Origin: Bacterioplanes sanyensis
Lineage (GTDB): Bacteria > Pseudomonadota > Gammaproteobacteria > Pseudomonadales > Oceanobacteraceae
DNA length: 64,000 nt
Direction of reading: 5' to 3'
NCBI RefSeq assembly: GCF_014652515.1
Contig: NZ_BMYY01000002.1
Span: 531,055-595,054, forward strand
In this document: positions 1-9,775 of the stretch, piece by piece
How the letters are laid out: each line of letters opens with the position of its first letter
Numbering within the stretch: position 1 is the stretch's first letter
Program-made: the position numbers and the translations under genes
Notes under the pieces: generated by a model
Database searches by the model: none
What the model saw: only the letters and a program-made list of their open reading frames with translations
What the model was told of the DNA's origin: nothing

Positions 1-1158
1 GCCATTGTTGCTACCGTCGATATGCCGCCGAGCTATAGCCAGTTGCTAGATAGCTTGCACCGCTGCCAAGTATATCGTGAGCAATACAGTCACAGCCGTA
101 ACCGTGGTGAGCGCCGCGAGGTACAGCTGTTTCGCAGCTTGGTCGGCACCAGCCGGCAGGTTCAGCACGTGCGTGAGTTGATCATGCAAGTGGCCGATAA
201 AGATGTCAGTGTGATGATTCAGGGAGAATCTGGTACTGGCAAAGAGGTCGTCGCACGCAATCTACACTACCACTCTTATCGTCGTAACAAACCTTTTGTG
301 CCCGTGAACTGTGGTGCTATTCCGGCTGAGCTCCTAGAAAGTGAGCTGTTTGGCCATGAAAAAGGGGCCTTTACCGGCGCGATTAGTAGTCGGCCGGGGC
401 GTTTTGAGTTGGCCGAAGGCGGTACGTTATTCCTAGACGAAATTGGCGATATGCCGCTCAATATGCAGGTGAAAATTCTACGTGTGCTGCAAGAGCACAC
501 GTTTGAGCGGGTTGGTAGCAATAAAACCATGAAAGCTGACGTGCGCATTATTGCGGCCACGCACAAAAATTTAGAAAGCATGATTGCAGACGGCTCGTTC
601 CGCGAAGACCTCTACTACCGCCTCAATGTTTTTCCCATAGAAATGCCATCCTTGCGTGAGCGCATCGAAGATTTGCCGCTGCTGCTCAATGAGCTGATTT
701 CACGTATGGAAAACGAAAAGCGCGGTTCCATTCGATTCAACTCCGCCGCGATCATGTCGCTATGCCGACATGAGTGGCACGGCAATGTGCGTGAGCTGGC
801 AAACTTAGTCGAGCGCTTGGCGATTTTGCATCCTTACGGTGTGGTTGGCGTTGGCGAGCTGCCGAAAAAATTCCGTCATTTGGACGAAGACGAAGATGGT
901 TTGCCCTCTCCCGTTGCTGATGTTACTCAGCAGGAGGCTGGTTTAGCCGGCGTCGACTCGCCTGCTTTGTTGCCAGTGAATGGATTAGACTTGCGCGAGT
1001 ACCTGCAGGATTTGGAGTGTTCTTTAATTCAACAAGCGCTTGATGATGCCAATGGCGTAGTCGCTCGCGCGGCTGAAAAGCTAAATATACGTCGCACCAC
1101 CTTGGTGGAGAAAATGCGCAAGTACAATTTGTCGCGCAAAGAAAAAGACCCCGCTTAG
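1..1158 (+). CDS. fleQ: Flagellar master regulator FleQ, sigma-54 activator (5' end cut off by window)
   Basis: The frame is open from the first base, so the N-terminal receiver-like domain lies outside the window. What remains is an AAA+ domain with Walker A GESGTGKE, the sigma-54 contact loop GAFTGA and Walker B LFLDEIGD, then a C-terminal Fis-type helix-turn-helix near the end (ARAAEKLNIRRTTLVEKM). FleQ activates sigma-54 flagellar promoters and in pseudomonads also responds to c-di-GMP and FleN. The next gene pair, fleSR, and the FlhF/FleN block downstream match the Pseudomonas-type hierarchy and support FleQ (FlrA in Vibrio) over a generic NtrC-like regulator. A strong terminator follows the stop codon. 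Confidence 0.93.
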   Translation, partial: AIVATVDMPPSYSQLLDSLHRCQVYREQYSHSRNRGERREVQLFRSLVGTSRQVQHVRELIMQVADKDVSVMIQGESGTGKEVVARNLHYHSYRRNKPFVPVNCGAIPAELLESELFGHEKGAFTGAISSRPGRFELAEGGTLFLDEIGDMPLNMQVKILRVLQEHTFERVGSNKTMKADVRIIAATHKNLESMIADGSFREDLYYRLNVFPIEMPSLRERIEDLPLLLNELISRMENEKRGSIRFNSAAIMSLCRHEWHGNVRELANLVERLAILHPYGVVGVGELPKKFRHLDEDEDGLPSPVADVTQQEAGLAGVDSPALLPVNGLDLREYLQDLECSLIQQALDDANGVVARAAEKLNIRRTTLVEKMRKYNLSRKEKDPA

Positions 1159-1198
1159 TGTCAGCCCCTGCCAGTGCAATATCAGCGCCTACCACTCG

Positions 1199-1224
1199 AC
1201 ACCGGCATATGCCGGTGTTTTTTT
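1199..1224 (+). terminator. Rho-independent terminator after fleQ
   Basis: A perfect 20-base palindrome (ACACCGGCATATGCCGGTGT, 1199-1218) runs straight into seven T residues. It separates fleQ from the fleSR transcript. Confidence 0.9.
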
Positions 1225-1258
1225 CTGACGCTTTTTTATCTTATTGACGATGTAAATA

Positions 1259-1274
1259 CGGCACGCAACTTGCT
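1259..1274 (+). promoter_or_regulatory. Sigma-54 promoter of fleSR
   Basis: CGGCACG-N4-TTGCT: the GG at 1260-1261 and GC at 1272-1273 are exactly 12 bases apart, as required for -24/-12 promoters. It lies 58 bases before the fleS start and behind the fleQ terminator. FleQ-dependent sigma-54 transcription of fleSR is established in Pseudomonas. Confidence 0.8.
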
Positions 1275-1331
1275 CAAGCCCTAGTAACTGAACTTTGATG
1301 CCAGAAAATCGGCATAGTTGACGAGGTGATT

Positions 1332-2600
1332 ATGAGCAACCTTGCTGTACGCCATACAAATGACGCTGAATCAGATTCTCAGCCGTGGGATCTACCGGCG
1401 GGTACGGCTCCGATGGAGCCAGCGGACCTGAAGAGAGCCTTCAACTTGTTTACCGAAATGTCGCAGCAGCTGACGGACTCCTACACCCAGCTAGAAAATC
1501 GGGTGCAACAGCTGAGTGGTGAGTTGGCGACGGTATCGGCGCAGCGCATGCACGAGCTGGCAGAAAAAGAGCGCCTCGCCGATCGCTTGGAAAGCCTGCT
1601 GCAGCTGATGCCAGCCGGTGTCTTGTTGCTGGATGAAAATGGCTACGTTAGCCAAGCGAACCCCGCCGCTGAAGAGTTTTTGCTCGCCGCCGCTGGTAGC
1701 AGCAGCCTAGTTGGGCAACGCTGGCGCAGCCTGATCCAAAAATGCTTTAAGCCTCGCCTAGACGATGGCCATGAAATCTCCTTGGTCGATGGCCGGAGGG
1801 TGCAGCTGCAAACCGCCGCCATGGTCAACGAACGTGGCCAACTCATTTTGCTGACGGATATGACGCAAACGCGTGAGCTACAAGCCCGTCTGAGCCAGCA
1901 TCAGCGCTTATCATCAATGGGGAAAATGGTGGCATCGCTGGCTCATCAAATACGCACGCCTCTGTCAGCGGCCACCTTGTATGCCGGTCATTTATCGAGT
2001 TCTGAACTGACCCGTGAACAACGCCAGCGCTTTGCCGGCAAGTTGCAAGAGCGGCTACAGCACTTGGAAAGCCAGGTGCGAGATATGTTGATTTTTGCTC
2101 GTGGTGAGGCGCCACTGAATGACGAGCTGACCTTGGCTGAGCTGCAGCAGCAGTTATTGAATGCGATGGAAGTACCGCTCAAACAGCACCAAGTGGACTT
2201 GTCTACCCAGCTTCCTGTGCCGCAGCATCGTTTGCGTTGCAACCGTGATGCGCTGGTCAGTTGCCTGATGAACTTAGTCAACAATGCTCTAGAGGCAAGC
2301 GAAGGTAAGTGCCAACTTACTTTAAGTTTAGCGCCTAGCCATAGTGGCGGTGTTTATATTCACTTGACCGATAACGGCCCTGGTATCAGCGAGGCACTGT
2401 TGGCGCGGGTGTCAGAGCCGTTTGTGACCACCAAGAGCAATGGCACTGGGCTCGGCTTGGCGGTGGTGCAAGCCGTGGTACGAGCCCATCGCGGTGAGTT
2501 TTTACTGACTAATCGCCCGAGCGGCCCAGGTGCCATTGCCACCATTGTTTTGCCCGCTTTGATTCAACCTGCCGCCGGCGCACCAGCAACAGGAGTCTGA
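1332..2600 (+). CDS. fleS: Flagellar sensor histidine kinase FleS
   Basis: A soluble 422-residue kinase without membrane segments. It has a Gln/Glu-rich coiled coil (about 35-90), a PAS domain (about 88-170), an H-box with the phospho-acceptor His near residue 205 (ASLAHQIRTPLSA), and a C-terminal HATPase with N box LVNNALEAS and G boxes DNGPGIS and GTGLGLAVV. It should phosphorylate FleR to activate class III (hook and basal body) genes. ATG 1332 is chosen because GAGG at 1323-1326 sits five bases before it; an in-frame GTG lies at 1326 inside that site. fleR starts one base after the stop, so the two are co-translated. Confidence 0.93.
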   Translation: MSNLAVRHTNDAESDSQPWDLPAGTAPMEPADLKRAFNLFTEMSQQLTDSYTQLENRVQQLSGELATVSAQRMHELAEKERLADRLESLLQLMPAGVLLLDENGYVSQANPAAEEFLLAAAGSSSLVGQRWRSLIQKCFKPRLDDGHEISLVDGRRVQLQTAAMVNERGQLILLTDMTQTRELQARLSQHQRLSSMGKMVASLAHQIRTPLSAATLYAGHLSSSELTREQRQRFAGKLQERLQHLESQVRDMLIFARGEAPLNDELTLAELQQQLLNAMEVPLKQHQVDLSTQLPVPQHRLRCNRDALVSCLMNLVNNALEASEGKCQLTLSLAPSHSGGVYIHLTDNGPGISEALLARVSEPFVTTKSNGTGLGLAVVQAVVRAHRGEFLLTNRPSGPGAIATIVLPALIQPAAGAPATGV

Positions 2601-2601
2601 T

Positions 2602-3957
2602 ATGAAAGTTCTGGTCGTAGAAGATGATTTAAGTTTGCGCGAAGCCGTGGTGGACTCGCTGGAGTTGGCCGGTTATGAGGTCAGTGAGGCCGCCAATGGT
2701 GCTGATGGTCTGGCGCAGTTGCGGCGTCAGTCACCTGACTTGGTCTTGTCTGACATTAATATGCCAGAAATGGACGGCCTGCAATTATTGGACGCGGTTA
2801 AGCAAGAACGGCCCTGGCTGCCCTTTGTCTTAATGACCGCTTATGGCGATGTCGGCCAAGCGGTCAGTGCCATGCAGCGCGGTGCCCATGACTATTTGAT
2901 GAAGCCGTTTGAACTGAATGAGCTGCACACCATGTTGCAACCTTTTAGTGGTCAGCAAGCGGAGGATGACTCACAACCCGTGTGTGAAGACCCTGCATCG
3001 ATGCAGCTATTTCAGATGGCCAAACGCGTGGCTGAAACCGACTCAACGGTATTAATCAGTGGTGAGAGCGGCACTGGTAAAGAGGTGCTGGCACGTTACA
3101 TTCACCAGCAATCCGGCCGGCGCAAAGGACCATTCATTGCCATTAACTGCGCCGCGATTCCAGAAAATATGCTCGAAGCCATGTTATTCGGCTATGAAAA
3201 GGGTGCCTTCACCGGTGCTTATCAATCCATGCCTGGCAAGTTTGAACAAGCCGACGGCGGCACCTTATTGTTGGATGAAATCACCGAGATGGACCTCGGG
3301 CTGCAAGCCAAGCTACTGCGCGTGCTGCAAGAGCGTCAGGTTGAGCGTCTTGGGGGCAAAAAAACCATTGATCTGGATGTGCGTATTGTCGCAACCACCA
3401 ACCGTGAGCTGGCGGAGTACGTGGCGGATGGTAATTTTCGTGAAGATTTATATTACCGGCTGAGCGTCTTTCCACTGCACTGGCTGCCACTGCGCGAGCG
3501 GTGTGGTGACATTGCGCCACTGACTCGACGCCTGCTGGCCCATCATGCCGCCAAAATGAAACGGCCAACGCCGGTATTGCTGGCATCAGCCGAGCGCAAG
3601 TTGCTCAGCCATAGTTGGCCAGGCAACGTCCGCGAGCTGGACAATACGGTACAGCGGGCGTTGATTTTGCAATCTGGGCCGCAAATCAGCGATACGGACC
3701 TACTGCTCACTCCTGTGCCTAAGCATCGCCAGTTGGTTGCAGATGACGAACCGACGACAGCCATGCCGCTGGATGAAGGTGAGCTGGGCAGTGATTTGCG
3801 CAATCGCGAAGTCGAACTGATTGTCAAAGCGCTGCGTGAAGAGCCGTCACGCAAAGAGGCCGCAGACCGCCTCGGAATAAGCCCACGCACCCTGCGCTAT
3901 AAGGTGGCGCGCTTACGCGATGAAGGCATTGACGTCGAGTCGATGTTAAGCGCGTAA
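2602..3957 (+). CDS. fleR: Sigma-54-dependent flagellar response regulator FleR
   Basis: 451 residues in NtrC order. The receiver domain has acidic pocket EDD at 7-9, phospho-acceptor Asp51 in LSDINMPEMDG, and Lys in MKPFE. The AAA+ domain has Walker A GESGTGKE, loop GAFTGA and LLLDEI. A Fis-type HTH sits at the C terminus (RKEAADRLGISPRTLRYKV). It is the cognate partner of FleS and activates sigma-54 promoters for hook, basal-body and MS-ring genes such as the fliE operon that follows. Family and context are unambiguous. Confidence 0.94.
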   Translation: MKVLVVEDDLSLREAVVDSLELAGYEVSEAANGADGLAQLRRQSPDLVLSDINMPEMDGLQLLDAVKQERPWLPFVLMTAYGDVGQAVSAMQRGAHDYLMKPFELNELHTMLQPFSGQQAEDDSQPVCEDPASMQLFQMAKRVAETDSTVLISGESGTGKEVLARYIHQQSGRRKGPFIAINCAAIPENMLEAMLFGYEKGAFTGAYQSMPGKFEQADGGTLLLDEITEMDLGLQAKLLRVLQERQVERLGGKKTIDLDVRIVATTNRELAEYVADGNFREDLYYRLSVFPLHWLPLRERCGDIAPLTRRLLAHHAAKMKRPTPVLLASAERKLLSHSWPGNVRELDNTVQRALILQSGPQISDTDLLLTPVPKHRQLVADDEPTTAMPLDEGELGSDLRNREVELIVKALREEPSRKEAADRLGISPRTLRYKVARLRDEGIDVESMLSA

Positions 3958-3991
3958 CCTGCTTTTTTCAGTTTGCAGTATGTTCGTAGCT

Positions 3992-4022
3992 AAAAAGCCG
4001 CCGTCATCTTGGCGGCTTTTTT
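3992..4022 (+). terminator. Rho-independent terminator after fleR
   Basis: Stem AAAAAGCCGCC / GGCGGCTTTTT with an eight-base loop, ending in a T run. It insulates fleSR from the fliE promoter. Confidence 0.9.
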
Positions 4023-4035
4023 GTGTCGGCAGAAT

Positions 4036-4051
4036 TGGCAAGAGCTTTGCA
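4036..4051 (+). promoter_or_regulatory. Sigma-54 promoter of the fliEFGHIJ operon
   Basis: TGGCAAG-N4-TTGCA, with GG (4037-4038) and GC (4049-4050) 12 bases apart, is a near-consensus -24/-12 element 75 bases before fliE. A FleR-activated promoter is expected here. Confidence 0.85.
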
Positions 4052-4125
4052 ATGACAGAAATATAGATACAAAAATTCCCTTAAAGCGTCAAAAAAGCGT
4101 ACGCATGACGGTGAGGTAACTGCAT

Positions 4126-4578
4126 ATGGTCAATCGTGTCGATGTTAATAGCGTGCTGATGCAAATGCGTCAGGTTAAAGAGCAGTTGCGCGCCCAGCAC
4201 GATCAGCAGGCAAGCCAAGCGGCGCCCACTGCGGAGCTGCGCAGTGATCGAATTGCCGGTGACAATCTTGCGCGTCAAGTTGAGCGGTTACAGCAACAGC
4301 AGCAGCAGGTGAATCCGGCTCAAGCCAGCCAGTCTGTGCAAGGCGACCCTGCGATACCAGATTTTCAAACCATGTTTTCAAACGCCGTCAATAATGTGGC
4401 TATGAAGCAAAAACAAGCCAGTGAACTGGCAACACGCTTTGAACAAGGCGACCCTAGCATTGATTTACCAGAAGTCATGATTGCTCGGCAAAAATCCAGT
4501 GTTTCTTTTCAAGCGATGACACAAGTACGTAACAAGTTAATCGAAGCGTACAAAGATGTAATGAATATGCCGGTTTAA
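4126..4578 (+). CDS. fliE: Flagellar hook-basal body complex protein FliE
   Basis: 150 residues; the C-terminal half (FQTMFSNAVNNVAMKQKQAS ... EVMIARQKSSVSFQAMTQVR) is the conserved FliE domain that joins the MS ring to the proximal rod and is exported by the flagellar type III system. FliE is usually about 105-115 residues. The excess is a Gln/Ala-rich N-terminal part (about residues 15-70). GTGAGG at 4111-4116 precedes the ATG. First gene of the operon behind a sigma-54 promoter. Confidence 0.93.
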   Translation: MVNRVDVNSVLMQMRQVKEQLRAQHDQQASQAAPTAELRSDRIAGDNLARQVERLQQQQQQVNPAQASQSVQGDPAIPDFQTMFSNAVNNVAMKQKQASELATRFEQGDPSIDLPEVMIARQKSSVSFQAMTQVRNKLIEAYKDVMNMPV

Positions 4579-4592
4579 TGTGAGGCCATGGT

Positions 4593-6290
4593 ATGGAAAA
4601 CGCACCTGCTCAAACCGGCACTCAAGCCGAACAATCTGATACCAGTCGTGACCCAATGCTGGACGACGCCAGTGGCGGTGCACATCCGGTATTGGCGGGT
4701 TTTAATCGCCTAACCATTATTCGTCAAGTGGGCGTCATTGCTGGCATTGCCTTGGTGATTGCCTTGGCGTTTGCGATTTTAATCTGGTCACAGGAGCCAT
4801 CCTATAAGCCACTCATTCATCGCCTGCAAGACCATAACGCCCAAGATATCATCGAAATTTTGCAGCGTGAGAATATTAATTTTCAAATTGATCCATCATC
4901 ACAGATATTGATGGTGCAGTCGGGCGATCTACACGAAGCCAGGATGAAGCTAGCGGCGGCCAGTTTAATTGACGAAAAAACTGTTGGCTTAGAAGTGCTG
5001 GAGCAAGATAGTGCCTTAGGCACCAGCCAGTTTATTGAAAATGCGCGTTATCGCCGCGGTCTGGAGGGTGAGCTGGCACGTACCATTGCCAGTGTTAATG
5101 CGGTGCGTAATGCCAGGGTGCATTTGGCGTTACCGAAAGAGTCGGTATTTGTACGTGATAAGCGCTCGCCTAGAGCATCGGTCTTTTTGGAATTGTACGC
5201 TGGCCGAGAAATGACACGAGATCAGGTCGAAGCCATAGTTAATTTAGTCGCCTCCAGCGTCAGTGATATGGCGCGCAGCGATGTGTCTATCGTTGACCAA
5301 CACGGTAATTTGTTGTCGAAAATTGAGCAGCAAAGTGAAGACTTTATGGTGACCAAGCAATTGGAGTACACCCAAAAAGTTGAAGAGTCACTGATTTCTG
5401 CGGTCAATAATATTCTCAAGCCTGTGCTGGGTAGTGACAACTACAAAGCAGAAGTCTCGGCTGATGTTGACTTCACTGTGCAGGAGCAAAGCGAGGAGCT
5501 GTATAACCCAGATTTAATCGCACTGCGCAGCGAGCAACTGATCGATGAAGAAAACGTCGGTGACCCTAATGGCGGTATTCCTGGCGCTCTGGCCAATCAG
5601 CCGCCCATTGATGTGCAAGTCCCCGAACAAGCGAATGGTGGCCAAGGGGGGAATGTGCCAGCGCAACGCCGCTCAGAAGCCACCCGTAATTATGAGGTCG
5701 ATCGTACCCTTAGCTATAAACAGCATCAGGTTGGTCGATTGCGCCGCGTGACCGTTGCCGTGGTGGTGAACGACCGCGAAAATATCAATGCCGAGGGCGA
5801 GGTGGAGTACGTGCCTTGGGCGCTAGAAGACCTGCAGCGATTGGAAATATTGGTCAAAAATGCCGTTGGTTTTAACCCTGCCCGCGGCGACAGCGTTAAT
5901 GTGATCAACTCACCCTTTATGGGTAAAGGTGACGTCGCCTTAGGCGAGCCAGATTTTTGGACTCAACCTTGGTTCTGGGAAATCATGAAGCAAGTGTTGG
6001 CCGGATTGTTTATATTGGTATTGATTTTCGGTGTCATTCGACCCACGGTGAAAAGCATCGCCAGCCGCGGCAAAGAAGACTCCGCCAGTATTCTCGATGA
6101 GCTGGAAGACGCTGAGGCAGGTCTAGAAGATGAGCGTGTCACCTTGGCGGGCGTGGATGAGTTCATGTTACCAGGTGCCTCTGAAAGTTATGAACGTCAG
6201 CTGGATGCGCTTAAGGGCCTGATCGCCGAAGATCCTGCCCGAGTGGCCCAGACGGTGATTAGATGGGTAAACGACGACGATGGCCGATGA
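4593..6290 (+). CDS. fliF: Flagellar MS-ring protein FliF
   Basis: 565 residues with a transmembrane helix near residues 45-70, ring-building YscJ/FliF domains (about 70-260; conserved DLHEARMKLAAASL), a periplasmic loop, a second membrane helix near 465-490 (VLAGLFILVLIFGVI) and a cytoplasmic tail that binds FliG. It forms the inner-membrane MS ring, the base on which the C ring and export gate assemble. Its 3' end overlaps fliG by 11 bases. Confidence 0.96.
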   Translation: MENAPAQTGTQAEQSDTSRDPMLDDASGGAHPVLAGFNRLTIIRQVGVIAGIALVIALAFAILIWSQEPSYKPLIHRLQDHNAQDIIEILQRENINFQIDPSSQILMVQSGDLHEARMKLAAASLIDEKTVGLEVLEQDSALGTSQFIENARYRRGLEGELARTIASVNAVRNARVHLALPKESVFVRDKRSPRASVFLELYAGREMTRDQVEAIVNLVASSVSDMARSDVSIVDQHGNLLSKIEQQSEDFMVTKQLEYTQKVEESLISAVNNILKPVLGSDNYKAEVSADVDFTVQEQSEELYNPDLIALRSEQLIDEENVGDPNGGIPGALANQPPIDVQVPEQANGGQGGNVPAQRRSEATRNYEVDRTLSYKQHQVGRLRRVTVAVVVNDRENINAEGEVEYVPWALEDLQRLEILVKNAVGFNPARGDSVNVINSPFMGKGDVALGEPDFWTQPWFWEIMKQVLAGLFILVLIFGVIRPTVKSIASRGKEDSASILDELEDAEAGLEDERVTLAGVDEFMLPGASESYERQLDALKGLIAEDPARVAQTVIRWVNDDDGR

Positions 6291-7302
6291 CGAACAGGAA
6301 AACAATCTCGCGAACCTGAGTAAAGTCGAGCGTGCCGCCATATTGTTGATGACGCTAGGCGAACAAGACGCTGCTGAGATTCTCAAGCACATGGGGCCCA
6401 AAGAAGTGCAGCGCGTGGGTACTGCCATGGCGACGTTGAGCAATGTGAACCAAAACCAAGTTGAGACCGTGGTGGCTCAGTTCTTAGAAGAGGTCGGCGG
6501 CCAAACCGGCATGGGGCTGGGCTCGGATCAATATATCCGCAATATGTTGACATCGGCGCTAGGTAACGACAAAGCCGGTGCATTGATCGACCGCATTTTA
6601 TTGGGGGGCAACACGACGGGGTTAGACTCGCTTAAGTGGATGGAGCCGCGTCAAGTGGCTGATCTGATTCGTCACGAGCACCCACAAATTCAAGCCATCG
6701 TGGTGTCTTATCTCGACGCCGATCAATCGGCCGAGATTCTGTCCAACTTCGATGAAAAAGTGCGCTTGGATATCGTCATGCGGGTGGCGGCATTGGAGGC
6801 GGTGCAACCGGCGGCTCTGCAGGAGCTGAACGATATTCTCGAGCGTCAATTCTCTGGCAAAGCTGGCACTCAAACGACTTCGATGGGCGGTGTTAAAGTC
6901 GCTGCCAGCATCGTCAACTACGTCGATAGCACCATGGCCAATGAGCTGCTGGAAAGCATCAAAGAAATGGATGACGATTTGGGCACCCAGATTCAGGATC
7001 TGATGTTTGTTTTCGACAACCTAGTCGATGTCGACGATCGCGGCATTCAAACTCTACTGCGCGAAGTTTCTACCGATCTGCTCGTGGTTGCGCTCAAAGG
7101 TGCCGACCCTACGGTACAGGACAAAATCTTCAAAAATATGTCGAAACGCGCCGCTGAGCTGCTGCGTGATGACCTAGAGGCGAAAGGGCCAGTTAAAGTC
7201 AGCGAAGTGGAAGGTGCGCAAAAAGAAATCCTCACCATTGCCCGACGCTTGGCAGATGCCGGCGAGATTATTCTGGGTGGTGGTGGTGAAGCCATGCTCT
7301 GA
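6280..7302 (+). CDS. fliG: Flagellar motor switch protein FliG
   Basis: 340 residues covering the N, middle and C domains. It contains the EHPQ motif (IRHEHPQIQAIV) typical of FliG-M and the charged C-terminal torque helix region (DLLVVALKGADPTVQDKIFK). FliG couples the C ring to the stator. The ATG lies inside the end of fliF, implying coupled translation. The protein ends with a Gly-rich tail (GGGGEAML) common in gammaproteobacterial FliG. Confidence 0.96.
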   Translation: MADDEQENNLANLSKVERAAILLMTLGEQDAAEILKHMGPKEVQRVGTAMATLSNVNQNQVETVVAQFLEEVGGQTGMGLGSDQYIRNMLTSALGNDKAGALIDRILLGGNTTGLDSLKWMEPRQVADLIRHEHPQIQAIVVSYLDADQSAEILSNFDEKVRLDIVMRVAALEAVQPAALQELNDILERQFSGKAGTQTTSMGGVKVAASIVNYVDSTMANELLESIKEMDDDLGTQIQDLMFVFDNLVDVDDRGIQTLLREVSTDLLVVALKGADPTVQDKIFKNMSKRAAELLRDDLEAKGPVKVSEVEGAQKEILTIARRLADAGEIILGGGGEAML

Positions 7303-7310
7303 GGCCGGTT

Positions 7311-8465
7311 ATGTCTGAACTGAAAAAGCCTGGCCATACCATTGCTGCCGAGGATGCCCAGGAGGCACGCCCTTGGCGCTTGCCGTTTTGGACCGAGCCA
7401 CCCGAGTGGCAAGCCGAGCGTGAGCCAGAAACCGACGAGGAACCAGCGCCAGAAAGCGACGAGGAAGCTTTATCGCTACCGACTGCCGAAGAGCTTGAGG
7501 CTATTCGTCGAGAAGCATACAACGCCGGCCTTGAGCAAGGGCTGGTGGAGGGGCGACAGCAAGGTCACCAGCAAGGCTATGACGAAGGCCGACAGCAAGG
7601 TCATGAGCAGGGTTATGCCAAAGGTGAGCAAGAAGGCCGCAGTGCCGGCTTTGCCGCAGGCGAGGCTCAAGGTTTGGAGGCCGGTCAGAGCAGCATCGAC
7701 ACCACAGTCGCGCAACTGCAGCAGGTGATTCAGCAGTTGCAGGCCCAGCTGCTGGAGCGCGATCAGCAGCTACCGCGTATTTTGACGCAACTGGTTGAAC
7801 ACACTTGCCAACAAGTGATCGCGGCGGAGCTGAAAACAGGCGCCAGCCAGATTGAGCAGTATGTGCAGGCGGCTTTGCAACAATTGCCGGCCGGTAAGGA
7901 TCATGTCACCGTGCTGCTCAGTCCTCAGGACGAAGCTCATCTGCAGCAGCTGCCCCCCCTGCGTGGCCGCACTACGGAAGTGGTGGTGGACCCCCAGTTA
8001 AACGCCGGCCAATGCCGTGTTGAAACCGAGCACAGCTGGGTGCAATACGATGTGACTGAGCATTTGCAGTCGCAGCTGGAGCAGCTGATGCCATTGTTGC
8101 TGCAAGCAGCGGAAGACTTTCCGGCTGAGGAGGAATTGTCTCCGGAACTGCCTGATAGGGTGCCCCTGAACGAAGAGGCGTCATCGCCACAGGACGACAG
8201 CGCTGATTTAGGCAGCGAAGCTCCTACTTCTGAGGCTGAGGTTGCTAACTCGTCTTCGTTGCAACCTGCGGCTGAGCCGCAGCATCATGCTGACAGCGAA
8301 TCCAGCGAATCCAGCGAATCCAGCGAATCCAGCGAATCCAGCGAATCCAGCGAATCCAGCGAATCCAGCGAATCCAGCGAATCCAGCGAATCCAGCGAAT
8401 CCAGCGAATCCAGCGAATCCGATGAAGCCAACGATGTTGAGGGCCCTAGCCATGGCCCTGAGTGA
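7311..8465 (+). CDS. fliH: Flagellar export regulator FliH with a long Ser/Glu repeat tail
   Basis: FliH is the stator-like regulator of the FliI export ATPase. The middle of this protein (about residues 75-125) has the GxxxG-type repeats of the family ([17 protein letters not shown]), followed by a coiled coil and the FliH C-terminal domain (about 140-265). At 384 residues it is well over 100 longer than usual. The excess is a disordered acidic C-terminal tail that ends in 13 perfect Ser-Ser-Glu repeats encoded by a 9-bp tandem repeat. The 3' end overlaps the fliI start. No frameshift is seen, so the tail is translated in frame. Confidence 0.92.
   Translation: MSELKKPGHTIAAEDAQEARPWRLPFWTEPPEWQAEREPETDEEPAPESDEEALSLPTAEELEAIRREAYNAGLEQGLVEGRQQGHQQGYDEGRQQGHEQGYAKGEQEGRSAGFAAGEAQGLEAGQSSIDTTVAQLQQVIQQLQAQLLERDQQLPRILTQLVEHTCQQVIAAELKTGASQIEQYVQAALQQLPAGKDHVTVLLSPQDEAHLQQLPPLRGRTTEVVVDPQLNAGQCRVETEHSWVQYDVTEHLQSQLEQLMPLLLQAAEDFPAEEELSPELPDRVPLNEEASSPQDDSADLGSEAPTSEAEVANSSSLQPAAEPQHHADSESSESSESSESSESSESSESSESSESSESSESSESSESSESDEANDVEGPSHGPE
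8301..8417 (+). repeat. 13-copy perfect 9-bp tandem repeat inside fliH
   Basis: The unit TCCAGCGAA repeats 13 times without a mismatch, flanked by degenerate copies (GACAGCGAA before, TCCGATGAA after). It encodes (Ser-Ser-Glu)13 in fliH. The unit is a multiple of three and has no stop in any frame, so slippage would lengthen or shorten the tail without breaking the gene. It also creates false open frames on both strands. Confidence 0.97.
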
Positions 8466-9774
8466 GCGTTGGCAAGCGCTGTCACTGCCAGCTTCTCAAT
8501 ATCAGCCCCGTATTGCCGGTCAACTGATTCGCATGGTTGGTCTGACGTTGGAGGCTGTCGGCATCAACGTCAAGGTCGGTGACCGCTGTCTGGTAGAGCG
8601 CCACGCGGGTGACGCCATCGAAGCCGAAGTCGTGGGCTTCGACCAGCAGCGTATTTTTTTGATGCCTATTGAGCAGATTGAAGGAGTTCGGCCTGGTTCG
8701 CGGGTATGGCCACTGCAAGGCTCTGCCCATGTTCCCGTTGGCGATGGCTTACTAGGGCGAGTACTCGATGGTACTGGCAAACCTTTGGACTCTTATGGCC
8801 CCTTGCAGCAAGTCGCTGAAGGCAGTTTGCATGGGCGCATCATCAACCCCTTGCACCGTGCACCGATTCGCGAGCCGTTAGACGTTGGCATTCGCGCCAT
8901 CAATGCCATGTTGACGGTCGGCCGTGGGCAGCGCATCGGCTTGTTTGCCGGTAGCGGTGTGGGCAAGAGTGTGTTGCTGGGCATGATGACGCGCTTTACC
9001 ACAGCGGATGTCATTGTCGTGGGCCTGATCGGCGAACGTGGCCGAGAGGTAAAAGAGTTTATTGACGAAATTCTGGGCGAAGAGGGCTTAAAGCGCTCTG
9101 TCGTGGTCGCCTCCCCTGCGGATGACTCACCCCTTATGCGGTTGCGAGCGGCCATGTATTGCACTGCTGTGGCGGAGTATTTTCGTGATCAGGGGCGTAA
9201 CGTGTTGCTGCTGATGGACTCGCTAACGCGTTACGCTCAGGCCCAGCGTGAAATTGCCCTCGCGGTGGGTGAGCCGCCAGCGACCAAGGGCTATCCGCCT
9301 TCCGTGTTTAACAAACTCCCTAAGTTGGTCGAGCGAACCGGTAATGGCCCGCAAGGGGGTGGGTCGATCACCGCGTTTTACACCGTGCTCAGTGAAGGCG
9401 ACGATATGCAGGATCCGATTGCCGATGCCAGCCGTGCCATTTTGGATGGTCATATTGTGCTGTCGCGTAAATTGGCGGAAGAGGGCCACTACCCCGCCAT
9501 TGATGTGGAAGCTTCCGTCAGCCGAGTCATGCCGCAAATTGTCGACGGTGACTGGCTGCAGCGTGCGCAATTGACCAAGCAACTGCTGTCGCATTACCGC
9601 CAGAACCAAGACTTGGTCAATGTTGGCGCCTACCAGCCGGGCAGTGATCAAATGTTAGACGTTGCCATGGAGCGTATGCCCACCATTAAAGCCATGCTGC
9701 GTCAGCGCCTGGATGAGGGCTCATCGCTACAGGACAGCGAGCAGCAACTAACCGCCTTGATTAGCGGTGGCTGA
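8452..9774 (+). CDS. fliI: Flagellar type III export ATPase FliI
   Basis: 440 residues with the F1-beta-like fold: Walker A AGSGVGKS, Walker [20 protein letters not shown], and [14 protein letters not shown], all hallmarks of FliI/SctN. It powers substrate unfolding at the export gate with FliH and FliJ. ATG 8452 is preferred: GAGGG at 8439-8443 is eight bases upstream and the protein then has normal family length. The frame stays open upstream only because of the fliH repeat. In-frame ATGs at 8422 and 8434 are less likely. It overlaps fliH by 14 bases. Confidence 0.94.
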   Translation: MALSERWQALSLPASQYQPRIAGQLIRMVGLTLEAVGINVKVGDRCLVERHAGDAIEAEVVGFDQQRIFLMPIEQIEGVRPGSRVWPLQGSAHVPVGDGLLGRVLDGTGKPLDSYGPLQQVAEGSLHGRIINPLHRAPIREPLDVGIRAINAMLTVGRGQRIGLFAGSGVGKSVLLGMMTRFTTADVIVVGLIGERGREVKEFIDEILGEEGLKRSVVVASPADDSPLMRLRAAMYCTAVAEYFRDQGRNVLLLMDSLTRYAQAQREIALAVGEPPATKGYPPSVFNKLPKLVERTGNGPQGGGSITAFYTVLSEGDDMQDPIADASRAILDGHIVLSRKLAEEGHYPAIDVEASVSRVMPQIVDGDWLQRAQLTKQLLSHYRQNQDLVNVGAYQPGSDQMLDVAMERMPTIKAMLRQRLDEGSSLQDSEQQLTALISGG

Positions 9775-9775
9775 G

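Noticed and set aside
8301..8417. CRISPR-like array
   Set aside because: The units are 9 bp and contiguous with no spacers, inside a coding frame.
8208..8485. Long - strand frames rich in FAG or LDS repeats and an upstream extension of fliI with NPA repeats
   Set aside because: They are the 9-bp fliH repeat read in other frames; it has no stops in any frame and the frames have no ribosome sites.
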